Assembly (NCBI GenBank): GCA_018607905.1
Contig: JABBAP010000038.1
Location: 1-64,000 of the forward strand
DNA length: 64,000 bases
DNA from: Paracoccaceae bacterium
Lineage (GTDB): Bacteria; Pseudomonadota; Alphaproteobacteria; Rhodobacterales; Rhodobacteraceae
Direction: 5' to 3'
Each line of letters begins with the position of its first letter. Position 1 is the first letter of the stretch. The notes under the pieces were generated by a model, which saw only the letters and a program-made list of their open reading frames with translations, did not search any database and was not told where the DNA came from. The position numbers and the translations under genes were made by a program. Positions 48,209 to 57,606 of the stretch are shown here, one piece after another.

Positions 48209-49861
48209 ATGGGTAAACGGCGTTTTTTGACTATCTCTGTTGGTGTGCTGGCTTTGTTTATCCTGCCAGCGCAGTTCCTCAACTATAAAATAGAGCGGAA
48301 AGTGCAGGCAATTGTTGCGGATGATCGTAATGATTTGGCGCTACCGCTCCAGTTTGAAAGTGTTGGTTTGCGTACCAAACGGAGGTGGAATGGCAGTGGT
48401 ACATCCTGTGAGGGGTTTTGTTTACATGCGTTGCTTACGGGGACCGCGAAAAAGGTACTGATCACGAATACGAAGGATTTCTCTAAGCCTATCTCGTTTG
48501 AGGATGAGGCGATTGAGTATAGTTTGCAGCGGCGTGATGTGTGCCCGACCGTTAAATTTACACTAGGACATCATCGCTTAGAGCTGCCGTTTGATCGGAG
48601 TAGTGGAAAACGGGCTGCAAACGCAATTCAAGACATGAAGCTGCGCATGAGTGACGGGGAGTGTTTGGTCGCAACGCCTGCAACGTTGGGAGAGGCCGAT
48701 GTGGTGTTGACCCGTGCGCGAATGGTGCAGGGGCCGCATTATGCATCGCGGCTTAGGTTTTCAATAACAAAGGATACGGAGACGGTGGATCGGTTGGCAG
48801 TTCATGTTGTGGATCAGGCCAATGGCACGTTTGATGAGGTGTATCGCTGGACTGGTGTGCAATATTTTACCTTTACTGGTGGGTTTATTCCTTCACCATT
48901 GTTTGGGTACGGACTCGAAATAAATATGGGGTGGTTGCGAAAGAAACGACGGCTCAATATTTCCAGGAAACATTATGAGCACCCGAATTGGGTTGGTTTT
49001 TTGACCAAAACGTTGGGTTTAGATTTGGTGTTAGATGGAGAAGTTTCGCGAGATAATATTCGCACAGCCATTGAGGGGATTGTTCAGGCAGGGCACGCAC
49101 CAACACGGGCAGAGTGGGATATGATTTCGACGTATTTCGACGGTGTTGGGATAGGTCGGAATACCAAGTTGCAAAGGGCCGATTACTTGCTTGCGGTTAA
49201 CATGATAAAGAACCCGGCGTTTCCGACGCCTAAGCGGTTGTATAGTATTGTGGCTTTCGCAAACGCGCATGAAAATCTTATGGCCAAAAAGGAACTGGCA
49301 GATCTTTTGTTGACGCGGTTAGAGAGCGGGCAAACTTGGGGTGATGATGCGAATGTTAAATTCAGTCGGGATGTTGCTCAGGTTGCGGGAAGCCTTGCTA
49401 ACTTTCCTGCGGATGTTCTGGAAGCGCAATTTGATCGCATTGAGCGATTGTCAGACGATCCATTCATGCAGGAACACGGTTATAACCTGTTGAGGCATAT
49501 GCACGTGTTTGGGGCGAAATCGCTGCCTGTATTGATGAAGTTGATGGAAATTGGAGTTGATGGGGAAATTAAGGGCAATAGGTATCAGCATCCCTTTTTA
49601 GCGGGGATTGGCGGTGTGTGCATGCTTGGGCCAGTGGCGCAGGTGGCATTGCCGCGTATTCAGGAGTTGATGACGTCTGAGCGTATTCCAAGCCACGGCT
49701 CGTATGGGAAGTTGCTGATGAACACGTTGATCAATTTAAGCGCAGATTCGGAGTTGATTTGGCCCCTTTGGGAACGGAGATACAAAAACACGACACGAGA
49801 AAAGTTTGAAAAATATTTGGCGCGCGCAGACGCCGGGAGTTCTTGGAATTGCAGCTATTGA
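48209..49861 (+). CDS. Hypothetical membrane-anchored protein, 550 aa, possibly HEAT-like C-terminus
   Basis: One N-terminal TM; helical repeat-like C-terminal half; no family recognised. Confidence 0.65.
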   Translation: MGKRRFLTISVGVLALFILPAQFLNYKIERKVQAIVADDRNDLALPLQFESVGLRTKRRWNGSGTSCEGFCLHALLTGTAKKVLITNTKDFSKPISFEDEAIEYSLQRRDVCPTVKFTLGHHRLELPFDRSSGKRAANAIQDMKLRMSDGECLVATPATLGEADVVLTRARMVQGPHYASRLRFSITKDTETVDRLAVHVVDQANGTFDEVYRWTGVQYFTFTGGFIPSPLFGYGLEINMGWLRKKRRLNISRKHYEHPNWVGFLTKTLGLDLVLDGEVSRDNIRTAIEGIVQAGHAPTRAEWDMISTYFDGVGIGRNTKLQRADYLLAVNMIKNPAFPTPKRLYSIVAFANAHENLMAKKELADLLLTRLESGQTWGDDANVKFSRDVAQVAGSLANFPADVLEAQFDRIERLSDDPFMQEHGYNLLRHMHVFGAKSLPVLMKLMEIGVDGEIKGNRYQHPFLAGIGGVCMLGPVAQVALPRIQELMTSERIPSHGSYGKLLMNTLINLSADSELIWPLWERRYKNTTREKFEKYLARADAGSSWNCSY

Positions 49862-49874
49862 TCTGGGCAAAGAA

Positions 49875-49903
49875 AAAGCCCGCGAGGCGAACCTGCGGGC
49901 TTT
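49875..49903. terminator. Convergent terminator
   Basis: AAAGCCCGCgaggcgaaccTGCGGGCTTT. Confidence 0.8.
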
Positions 49904-49923
49904 GATATGGGGTATTGCGCGAA

Positions 49924-50805
49924 TTAGGCGCGGTGTTTGTCGTAATACAGCGCCACAACGTGCTCTGCTTCTGCGAAAAACAGCCAGCGGCTGGCGAACA
50001 GGCCGATTAGATGCAAGACGACCGCGATGGCGGCTGTGGTGTGACCTGGGGCTGTGAGCAGGAGAAGTACCGCTGGGAGCAGGCAGGCAAAGAGCAGGGT
50101 GATGATGCGCAGTTTTTGGGCGTGCTTGCGGCCTACTTCGTGGGCCATTTCCTTGAGCAGATAGTTTTCGCCGGAATGTGGGCTTTCGAGTAGGCGTACT
50201 TTGCCGAGATGGCCAAGGCCAGTGGCCTCGCCGATAGTTCCACCTGCGATCGCGAGGCGATTGTCACCGATCATCCAGTGCAGGAGTTGTGCGCCCGCGA
50301 GGATCAGCATGAAGAGAGCAGCCAGTTTGACTTGACCTGCAAGGAGTGCGCCGCCAGCGAGCGTGTAGAGCACGAACAGGGCTGGGGTCATAGGTTGGTT
50401 CCAGCGTGGGACGGTTTTCAGCTGGCCGTAGATCATGGACGTGCAGAACACGGAGATCATCGACAGCACCGCGCCGATCATGCCGACGATTGGCAGGCGT
50501 GCCTCAAAGAAAATAAGTGCGGCGGCGTAGAGGCCTGTGACGCAGAGCGCGAGGACGGCAAAAACGCCTTCGCGCGACAGCCAAGATGTGCGCCATTGGC
50601 TGAAGGCCTTGAGCGCGCGTTGCGGATTGCCAAGGTGGAAAGTGGAGGCGAGGAGGCCGCCAACGGCCAGTGCGTAGGCGATCAAAAAGAAAACGAACGC
50701 GGTCATGCCTGAAACATCAGGAATGCCGAGGCCGAGGAAGGCTAGAAGGCCAAAGCCAAGGCCAGAGAGCGCGGTGAAGACGATGACGGATGGTGCGGGA
50801 TGCAT
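49924..50805 (-). CDS. soeC: DmsC-like membrane anchor subunit (SoeC-like)
   Basis: 293 aa, multi-TM DmsC-type; follows FeS and Mo subunits. Confidence 0.82.
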   Translation of the reverse strand: MHPAPSVIVFTALSGLGFGLLAFLGLGIPDVSGMTAFVFFLIAYALAVGGLLASTFHLGNPQRALKAFSQWRTSWLSREGVFAVLALCVTGLYAAALIFFEARLPIVGMIGAVLSMISVFCTSMIYGQLKTVPRWNQPMTPALFVLYTLAGGALLAGQVKLAALFMLILAGAQLLHWMIGDNRLAIAGGTIGEATGLGHLGKVRLLESPHSGENYLLKEMAHEVGRKHAQKLRIITLLFACLLPAVLLLLTAPGHTTAAIAVVLHLIGLFASRWLFFAEAEHVVALYYDKHRA

Positions 50806-51560
50806 TAGATAGCCTCCAGAGCTTTGTCGAGCCAGCCGAGCAGGCCTTTTTGTGGCGATGGTGTTGTGTCCAAGAACGGCGCGAGGATGTTGATGTCGCC
50901 GTCGGTTTGGATGTCTGCCTTTGGGCGTGGGGGTAGATAGCGGTTTACGGGTTTGGTGCCTTGATCCTCAAACAAAGGAACCGCGCCGCGTTCGCGTGAC
51001 ATGACGGAGACGTTTGAATCTGGGTCCGCGAAATCACCGAAGTGACGTGCATTTGCGGGGCAGGTGCGCACGCAGGCTGGTTCGCGGTCTTCCTCGGGCA
51101 GGTTTTCGTTGTAGATGCGATCGACACAAAGGGTGCATTTTTTCATAACACCTTCTTTGGCGTCGAGTTCGCGTGCGCCGTAGGGGCAGGCCCATGCGCA
51201 GAGACCGCAGCCGATGCAATCCGACTCGTTAACCAAAACAATACCATCTTCGACCCGTTTGTAGCTTGCACCTGTTGGGCAAACGGTAACGCAAGGCGCG
51301 TCTTCGCAGTGCAGGCAGGATTTGGGGAAGTGTACGGTTTGGGCTGGTTTGTTCTCAGCTTTTACCTCGAATGTGTGAATGCGATTTAGGAAGGTGCCAA
51401 CGGGGTTCGCGCCGTATGCGTCTTGGTCGGACAGGGGCGCACCGTAGTTGGAAGTGTTCCACTCCTTACAGTTGATCACGCAGGCATGGCAGCCGACACA
51501 AATGTCGAGGTCGATGGCAAGCCCGAGCTTTTTCTGAGTGGTTTGGGGTAGGGTCGTCAT
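50805..51560 (-). CDS. soeB: 4Fe-4S dicluster subunit (SoeB/DmsB-like)
   Basis: CVGCHACVINCKEWN, CLHCEDAPCVTVCPTGA, CIGCGLCAWACPYG. Confidence 0.88.
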   Translation of the reverse strand: MTTLPQTTQKKLGLAIDLDICVGCHACVINCKEWNTSNYGAPLSDQDAYGANPVGTFLNRIHTFEVKAENKPAQTVHFPKSCLHCEDAPCVTVCPTGASYKRVEDGIVLVNESDCIGCGLCAWACPYGARELDAKEGVMKKCTLCVDRIYNENLPEEDREPACVRTCPANARHFGDFADPDSNVSVMSRERGAVPLFEDQGTKPVNRYLPPRPKADIQTDGDINILAPFLDTTPSPQKGLLGWLDKALEAI

Positions 51561-52378
51561 GCGGCGGCTCCTTGGATTTGGCTAAATGCCTGAGCGGCAA
51601 AGGCTGATAAATCAGTGTTAAAGCGGTCGGCCTCTTCCCAGAACGGGGCGTGGCCAGAGTGTTCGTAGATGAGCGCGGTTGCGTTCGGGAAGGTGTTTAG
51701 CGCCTGTTCGCCCATCGGGGCGGGGGCGAGGTGTTCGTGTTTGCCCCAAAGGATAAGAGCTGGTTTTGTCATGGCCACAGATGTGTCGCGATAATCTTCA
51801 TTACGGGTGCGGCAGGCTTCGCGCACGGGCGCTGGGCACAGCATATTGAAACCCGTCATAAACGCGAGGTCGTCTGCGGGCAGCGGTGTTGAGAAACACA
51901 CCTGCACGAATTTCGCGGTGGCGATGAGGTTTGCCGCCAGATCATCGCCACGCATGGCTGTGGCTGCTACGTCGGGGTTGCTGCTGCGTGCTGCGAAAGC
52001 CTCTGGTGGGAGTTTGCGGCCGGTTGTGATGGAGGAGCCGACAAGCGCGATGCCTGCGATATCGGTGTCGCCGAAGGTGCGGATGTAATCGTTCACGACC
52101 CAGCCGCCCATGGACCAGCCGACGAGCAACGGGTTTTGCAGGTTCAGCGTGTCGATGATGGCTTTCACATCGTTCGCCCAAGGTTCTGACGTGGCATAGG
52201 CGTCTGCGTTCAACGGCTTGTCCGATTGGCCGTGGCCACGTAGATCGGGGATGATCACGCGGTGGGTTTTGGCCAGTGCGTGTTGACGCAAGAACGAAAG
52301 GCCGCACTGAGAGTAGCCGTGGATCAGCATGATCACGGGCGCGTTGAGCGGGCCAAGATCGGCGACGTGAAGTTGCAC
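51557..52378 (-). CDS. Alpha/beta fold hydrolase embedded between soeA and soeB
   Basis: VIMLIHGYSQ, VGWSMGGWV, HSGHAPFWEEADRFN; GTG start at 52378, but the open frame upstream reads (R)THDITGFGG. Confidence 0.87.
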   Translation of the reverse strand: MQLHVADLGPLNAPVIMLIHGYSQCGLSFLRQHALAKTHRVIIPDLRGHGQSDKPLNADAYATSEPWANDVKAIIDTLNLQNPLLVGWSMGGWVVNDYIRTFGDTDIAGIALVGSSITTGRKLPPEAFAARSSNPDVAATAMRGDDLAANLIATAKFVQVCFSTPLPADDLAFMTGFNMLCPAPVREACRTRNEDYRDTSVAMTKPALILWGKHEHLAPAPMGEQALNTFPNATALIYEHSGHAPFWEEADRFNTDLSAFAAQAFSQIQGAAA

Positions 52379-52410
52379 GCCACCAAAGCCAGTTATGTCG
52401 TGCGTTCGGT

Positions 52411-55245
52411 TCAGAACTCTTCTCCGTAGGCGATGTCTTTGGGGCCTTGGCCGACAGGGGATGTTTGCGGTGCAGGGGACGGTTGGGACTGCAAATCAGC
52501 AGGCGCATCTGCGCGGCGGATGTTTACGCGCAGGTCGTACCATGCTGCTTGGCCAGTGATCGGGTCAGAGTTGGACCAACGCATGCCGTCGCCTTTGGGG
52601 GGAAGCAATTCGTGGATCAGGTGGTTGAGCAAGAAGCCTTTGGTGGTTTCTGGCGCGTCTTCGTCGAGCGCCCAAGCGCCTTTGCGTTTGCCGATGGCGT
52701 TCCATGTCCAGACGGTTTTGGCGTTGAGTGCTTCCATCAGAACAACGGGGACTTTGATTTCGCCGTGGTGGGATTTTAGGTAAGCCCAATCGCCTTCAGC
52801 AAAGCCGTGTTGTTTCCACACGTCGCCAGAAACGAACAGCGGGTTGTGGCCGTGGATTTGGCGCAGCCATGCGTTTTGCGAACCCCAAGAGTGGTACATT
52901 GCGGCGGGGCGTTGAGTGAGCGCGTGAAGCGGATATTCTGCGCCGTTAACCAGTTCTTCCTCGTAGGGTTGCCACCAAATTGGCAGTGGGTCCATCGCAG
53001 TTTTTAACTGTTCGCGCAGGTAATCTGGTGGCTGGATATCGCCATGCCCTTGTGCGGCGAGATTGAATTTTTGGATTTGTTCGACGTAGATGTTGAACAT
53101 GTATGGCGCAGGCGCATCAAAGATGCCGCGTTCCACGGCCCAATCCTGATAGGCTTGGTTCCACGGCTTGTAGAACAGGGCCTCATCTGGGATGTGTTCC
53201 ATGAAGAACCCACCGTTTTCGATGTATTTGTCGATCTGTTTTGGGTTCGGTTCACCGCGCCCTTTGCCAGAGCCGTCTTCATTGCGCCAACCTGCCAGCG
53301 GGCCAACACCGGGGCGGCGTTGGTGGTTGACGATGTAGTCGGCGTAATCTTCGTATTTTGGCGTGCCATCGTCATTCGTGAAGCCTGGCAATTTCATTTT
53401 GCCGCCGAGTTGGATTAGGGCGGATTGGAACCCACGCACATCACGATCTGGTTCCACTACAGGCCAGCGGATGCTGTCGCACATGGCTTCGGCCTCGGAG
53501 ATTGGGCGGTCGAGCAGCGAGATACAATCGTGGCGTTCGAGGTAAGTTGTGTCTGGCAGGATCAAGTCGGAAAACGCAACCATTTCAGAGGAGTAGGCAT
53601 CGGAGTAGATGATCCGTGGGATCACGTAATCGCCGCTTTCATCCTTGTCTGTCAGCATATCCATGACGCCGCGCGTGTTCATGGAGGAGTTCCACGACAT
53701 GTTCGCCATGTACATAAACAGCGTGTCGATTTTGTAGGGAATGCCCGCGTGGGCGTTGGAAATGACCATGTGCATCATGCCGTGTGCAGACATGGGGTTT
53801 TCCCAAGTGAAGGCCTTGTCGATGCGGATGGCGTTGCCGTCTTTGTCAATTGCGAGGTCTTCTGGGCCTTGCGGAAAGCCAAGATGCGGGCCGTTCAGCG
53901 GTTTGCCGGGAGTCACAACGGAGTGCGGTTTTGGGTGGATCGTTACTGGTTTCGGGTACGGTGGTTTGAAACGGTAACCGCCCGGAACTTCGACACTGCC
54001 GAGCAGGATTTGCAGCAGGTGCAAGGCGCGGCAGGTTTGGAAACCGTTAGAGTGCGCCGAAATCCCGCGCATGGCGTGGAACGCCACGGGGCGGCCGATC
54101 ATTTTGTCGTGCTTTTCGCCGCGGAAATCTGTCCACGGTTGATCGATGGTGATTTCTTTTTCAAAGGCGGCATGCGCCAATTCAGCGGACAGGCGACGGA
54201 TGGTGTCGGCGGACACGCCTGTGCGTTCAGCTACGTTTTCAGGCAGGTAATCATCAACGAGGTATTTTTCGGCCATCAATTGGAAAGACGGGCGATATTT
54301 CACGCCTTTGACGGTGTGTTCGCCTTGCAGGTTTGGTTTCACGCCCTTTTTGTTCCATGCCACGGCTTTGCCTGAAACGCGGTCCAGAACCAGCGGTTCG
54401 CCATTTTTGTCGCGCAGGAACAGGCCGTTTTCAGCAGAGCCTTCTGTCACGTTCACTAGGTACGGTGCGTTAGTGTAGCGGATGAGGTAATCGAGATCGA
54501 CCTTACCAGCGGCCAACAATTCGCGGATCATCGACAGGATGAATAACCCGTCTGTGCCAGGCGTAATCCCGACCCATTCGTCTGCGATGGCGTTATAGCC
54601 AGAGCGCACTGGGTTCACGCCGACAACTTTTGCGCCACGTTCTTTCAAACGAGACAGACCCATTTTGATCGGGTTGGAATCGTGGTCTTCGGCAACGCCA
54701 AAGATCATGAACATTTCGGCCCGTTCCCAATCTGGTTGACCAAATTCCCAGAATGCGCCGCCCATGGTGTAGATGCCAGCGGCGGCCATGTTTACGGAGC
54801 AAAATCCGCCGTGCGCGGCATAGTTTGGCGTGCCAAAGTTTTGCGCCCACATGGACGTAAGGGATTGGGATTGATCGCGGCCTGTGAAAAACGCCAGCTT
54901 TTCAGGGGCCGTTTCGCGCAAGGGCGTCAACCAGTCAGAGGCGATTTGGAAGGCTTCGTCCCATGAGATTTCTTCAAACTCGCCTGATCCACGTGGGCCA
55001 ACCCGTTTCATTGGGGCCTTAAGGCGGGCAGGGGAATAATGCTGCATGATGCCAGCGGATCCCTTGGCGCAGAGCACACCTTTGTTGATTGGGTGATCGC
55101 GATTGCCCTCGATGTATTTCACTTTTTCATCTTGGATGTGCACGTTGATGCCACAGCGGCAGGCGCACATGTAACAGGTGGTTTTGCGAATTTCGTCCGA
55201 GACTTTGGGAGAAGTATCGAGATCTGGCTGGACGTGTTTGTTCAT
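52411..55245 (-). CDS. soeA: Molybdopterin oxidoreductase catalytic subunit (SoeA-like sulfite dehydrogenase)
   Basis: 944 aa; N-terminal CYMCACRCGINVH FeS motif; molybdopterin-binding domains; next to DmsB/DmsC-type subunits and pta. Confidence 0.87.
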   Translation of the reverse strand: MNKHVQPDLDTSPKVSDEIRKTTCYMCACRCGINVHIQDEKVKYIEGNRDHPINKGVLCAKGSAGIMQHYSPARLKAPMKRVGPRGSGEFEEISWDEAFQIASDWLTPLRETAPEKLAFFTGRDQSQSLTSMWAQNFGTPNYAAHGGFCSVNMAAAGIYTMGGAFWEFGQPDWERAEMFMIFGVAEDHDSNPIKMGLSRLKERGAKVVGVNPVRSGYNAIADEWVGITPGTDGLFILSMIRELLAAGKVDLDYLIRYTNAPYLVNVTEGSAENGLFLRDKNGEPLVLDRVSGKAVAWNKKGVKPNLQGEHTVKGVKYRPSFQLMAEKYLVDDYLPENVAERTGVSADTIRRLSAELAHAAFEKEITIDQPWTDFRGEKHDKMIGRPVAFHAMRGISAHSNGFQTCRALHLLQILLGSVEVPGGYRFKPPYPKPVTIHPKPHSVVTPGKPLNGPHLGFPQGPEDLAIDKDGNAIRIDKAFTWENPMSAHGMMHMVISNAHAGIPYKIDTLFMYMANMSWNSSMNTRGVMDMLTDKDESGDYVIPRIIYSDAYSSEMVAFSDLILPDTTYLERHDCISLLDRPISEAEAMCDSIRWPVVEPDRDVRGFQSALIQLGGKMKLPGFTNDDGTPKYEDYADYIVNHQRRPGVGPLAGWRNEDGSGKGRGEPNPKQIDKYIENGGFFMEHIPDEALFYKPWNQAYQDWAVERGIFDAPAPYMFNIYVEQIQKFNLAAQGHGDIQPPDYLREQLKTAMDPLPIWWQPYEEELVNGAEYPLHALTQRPAAMYHSWGSQNAWLRQIHGHNPLFVSGDVWKQHGFAEGDWAYLKSHHGEIKVPVVLMEALNAKTVWTWNAIGKRKGAWALDEDAPETTKGFLLNHLIHELLPPKGDGMRWSNSDPITGQAAWYDLRVNIRRADAPADLQSQPSPAPQTSPVGQGPKDIAYGEEF

Positions 55246-55309
55246 AGCTGTTCTCCGTTTCGGATAGTATCGCGTGTTTTTGTGATGAGTGTCATCAAGT
55301 GATTAAGTT

Positions 55310-56248
55310 TCATGCCTGATTTTGCGTCAAAATAGCGGCAAGTGCGGCGGATGCCATGCGGGCAGCTGCGGGATCGGCGCGAGATGTTAGCAGGACTGGA
55401 ACTTTGGCCCCCATGACAACACCGCCAGCGCAACCGCCGCCCATGTAAACGAGGGATTTGAAGATCGCGTTGCCTGACACGATGTCTGGCACGACGATGC
55501 AATCCGCTTGGCCTGCGACGGGATCGTCTGTCAGGCCTTTGGTGGCCACGGCTTCTGGCGACAGGATGAGGTCCATCGCCAGCGGGCCAGAAAAATCAGC
55601 GTTTTCGATATTGTCTTTGGCCCATGCGCACAGTTCTGCGGCCTCCACCGAAGAGGGGACCGAGGGAATGGCGGATTCTGTGGCCGATAGAAACGCGACT
55701 TTGGGGCGTTTAATGCCTCGTGCACGGGCCAGATCGACAACGGCTTGCGTGCAGGCTTGGCGGGTTTTCAGATCGGGCGTGACGTTCACAGCAGCGTCTG
55801 AAATTAGCAGGGGTTCATCGCGTCCGGGTGGTGTGATGTGGAAAACGTGGACAAGGCGGCTGGCAGTGCGCAATCCGTTGTCGCGTGTTAACACGCCCTT
55901 CATGAACATGTCGGTGTGAAGGTGACCCTTCATCAAAACATCGGCGTCACCAGAACCGCACAGGGATGCAGCTTTGTTTGCGGCGTCTGCTTCACCTAGC
56001 GTGTCGTGAACGGTAAATGCGGAAATGTCCCAGCCGAGTTTGGCGGCTTCGGCGTAGATTGCATCTGCTTCGCCGACGAAAATCGGGGTCATGATACCAG
56101 CCTGTGTTGCGTCTTTTGCGGCCATCATAGGCAGTTCAGCACCAGCGCGGGCAATGGCGACACGCGGGGCGGTTCCAGTTGCAGCTTGGGCGATAAGAGA
56201 GGCAGGACAATCAGGCGCGGTTTGAGACAGGAAAGCAGAGCGTGGCAT
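55310..56248 (-). CDS. pta: Phosphate acetyltransferase (Pta, phosphotransacetylase family)
   Basis: 312 aa; DVLMKGHLHTDMFMKGVL, SDAAVNVTPDL, VVPDIVSGNAIFKSL. Confidence 0.88.
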   Translation of the reverse strand: MPRSAFLSQTAPDCPASLIAQAATGTAPRVAIARAGAELPMMAAKDATQAGIMTPIFVGEADAIYAEAAKLGWDISAFTVHDTLGEADAANKAASLCGSGDADVLMKGHLHTDMFMKGVLTRDNGLRTASRLVHVFHITPPGRDEPLLISDAAVNVTPDLKTRQACTQAVVDLARARGIKRPKVAFLSATESAIPSVPSSVEAAELCAWAKDNIENADFSGPLAMDLILSPEAVATKGLTDDPVAGQADCIVVPDIVSGNAIFKSLVYMGGGCAGGVVMGAKVPVLLTSRADPAAARMASAALAAILTQNQA

Positions 56249-56366
56249 TGGTGGTTCAAGTCCTTTTGGGCAGCAGATTTTGTATCCAGCATTCGAGGGT
56301 TTGTTATTAGGTCCAATTCGCCGTGCGGATGGAGCCAGTTCCTCAAATTTATAACAAATTGTCGAA

Positions 56367-56389
56367 TAATGAGACCACTGGTCTCATTA
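56367..56389. promoter_or_regulatory. Perfect 23-bp operator-like palindrome upstream of pta-soe
   Basis: TAATGAGACCA-C-TGGTCTCATTA. Confidence 0.7.
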
Positions 56390-56517
56390 GTAATAGATAT
56401 GCCAAAAGGCCGCAGATGAGAAGCGGAAACTGTGGTTTCGCGGCGCAAGGGGCGGGGTTGCTGTTTATTGGGTTGATTGGCAGACTGGCGCGAAGCTTAC
56501 ACAAAGGTAAAAGCGCG

Positions 56518-57009
56518 ATGGAAATACGACTGGCGACGGCGGCAGATTTCGACGGTATTTGGCCGATCTTTCAGCAGATCACCTCGGCCGGCACGACCTA
56601 CGCTTATGCGCGGGATACGAATAAAGCCGGCGCGCAGAAGATTTGGATGGATGCGCCGCGCGAAACTTGGGTCGCGGTGGACGGCGGTGTGATTGTCGGG
56701 ACGTATTACATCAAGGCGAACCAAGCGGGCGGCGGCGCGCATGTGTGTAACTGCGGGTATATGGTTGCGAGTGATGCACAGGGGCGTGGGATTGCGCGCG
56801 CGATGTGTGAGCACTCGCAGGTTAGGGCTGTGGAGTTGGGGTTTCTGGCGATGCAGTTTAATTTTGTGTTGGCGACGAATTTGGGTGCGATTGGGCTGTG
56901 GACGAAGTTGGGGTTTGAGGTTGTTGGGCGGTTGCCCGAGGCGTTTGATCATCCAGAGGCAGGGTTTGTGGATGCTGTCGTGATGTTTAAGCGATTGGCG
57001 AAGGGGTAA
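56518..57009 (+). CDS. GNAT family N-acetyltransferase
   Basis: MEIRLATAADFDGIWPIFQQI and VASDAQGRGIARAMCEHSQ. Confidence 0.88.
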   Translation: MEIRLATAADFDGIWPIFQQITSAGTTYAYARDTNKAGAQKIWMDAPRETWVAVDGGVIVGTYYIKANQAGGGAHVCNCGYMVASDAQGRGIARAMCEHSQVRAVELGFLAMQFNFVLATNLGAIGLWTKLGFEVVGRLPEAFDHPEAGFVDAVVMFKRLAKG

Positions 57010-57137
57010 CGCCAACGCTCGGTTCTAAGATATTCTCGGAATGAAATTGTTACTGCCAACTTTTGTCAGGAGCGAGGTGTTAGAAAGGTTTTGTCACGAA
57101 AGACGATTTTGAAAACCTTTGAAGAGAAGTTAGAGCA

Positions 57138-57533
57138 ATGAACAGAACTCCCGTAAATCCTTGGTCATGGTCCCAACAGCTTGGGTACAATCAGGCAGAA
57201 ATTATTACACAAACCACACGACAGCTAAATTGTGCTGGGCAAACGGCGGTGGACGGTGATGGGAATCCACAGCACGGGGATGACATGCGCAAGCAGATCG
57301 CGTTGGCATTGGATAATCTTGAGGCGGTTCTTAGCGGTGCGCAAATGGACCTTACCAATATCACGCGGTTGGTCATTTATGCGACGGATGTTGACGAGGC
57401 GATGAAGAATTTTGATCTGCTGGGAATGCGGTTTGGGCCAATTGGTGCCGCGCCTCCGATGACGTTGCTTGGGGTCACGCGGCTTGCGATACCTTCGTTG
57501 ATGTTTGAAATTGAAGCGACGGCAGCCGATTAA
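57138..57533 (+). CDS. RidA family protein
   Basis: GQTAVDGDGNPQHGDDMRKQIALALDNLEAVLSGAQ. Confidence 0.88.
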   Translation: MNRTPVNPWSWSQQLGYNQAEIITQTTRQLNCAGQTAVDGDGNPQHGDDMRKQIALALDNLEAVLSGAQMDLTNITRLVIYATDVDEAMKNFDLLGMRFGPIGAAPPMTLLGVTRLAIPSLMFEIEATAAD

Positions 57534-57553
57534 CCCGTTGAGTTGGTTTCACG

Positions 57554-57584
57554 AAAAAGGGCCGCTCGAATGAGCGGCCCTTTT
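57554..57584. terminator. Bidirectional terminator between convergent ridA-like and tauC
   Basis: AAAAAGGGCCGCTCgaatGAGCGGCCCTTTT. Confidence 0.88.
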
Positions 57585-57606
57585 GAATTTAGATGGTTCG
57601 GCTAAA

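Noticed and set aside
53425-54375. 316-aa plus-strand ORF antisense to soeA
   Set aside because: Mirror of a well-conserved molybdoenzyme coding sequence; no recognisable domain.
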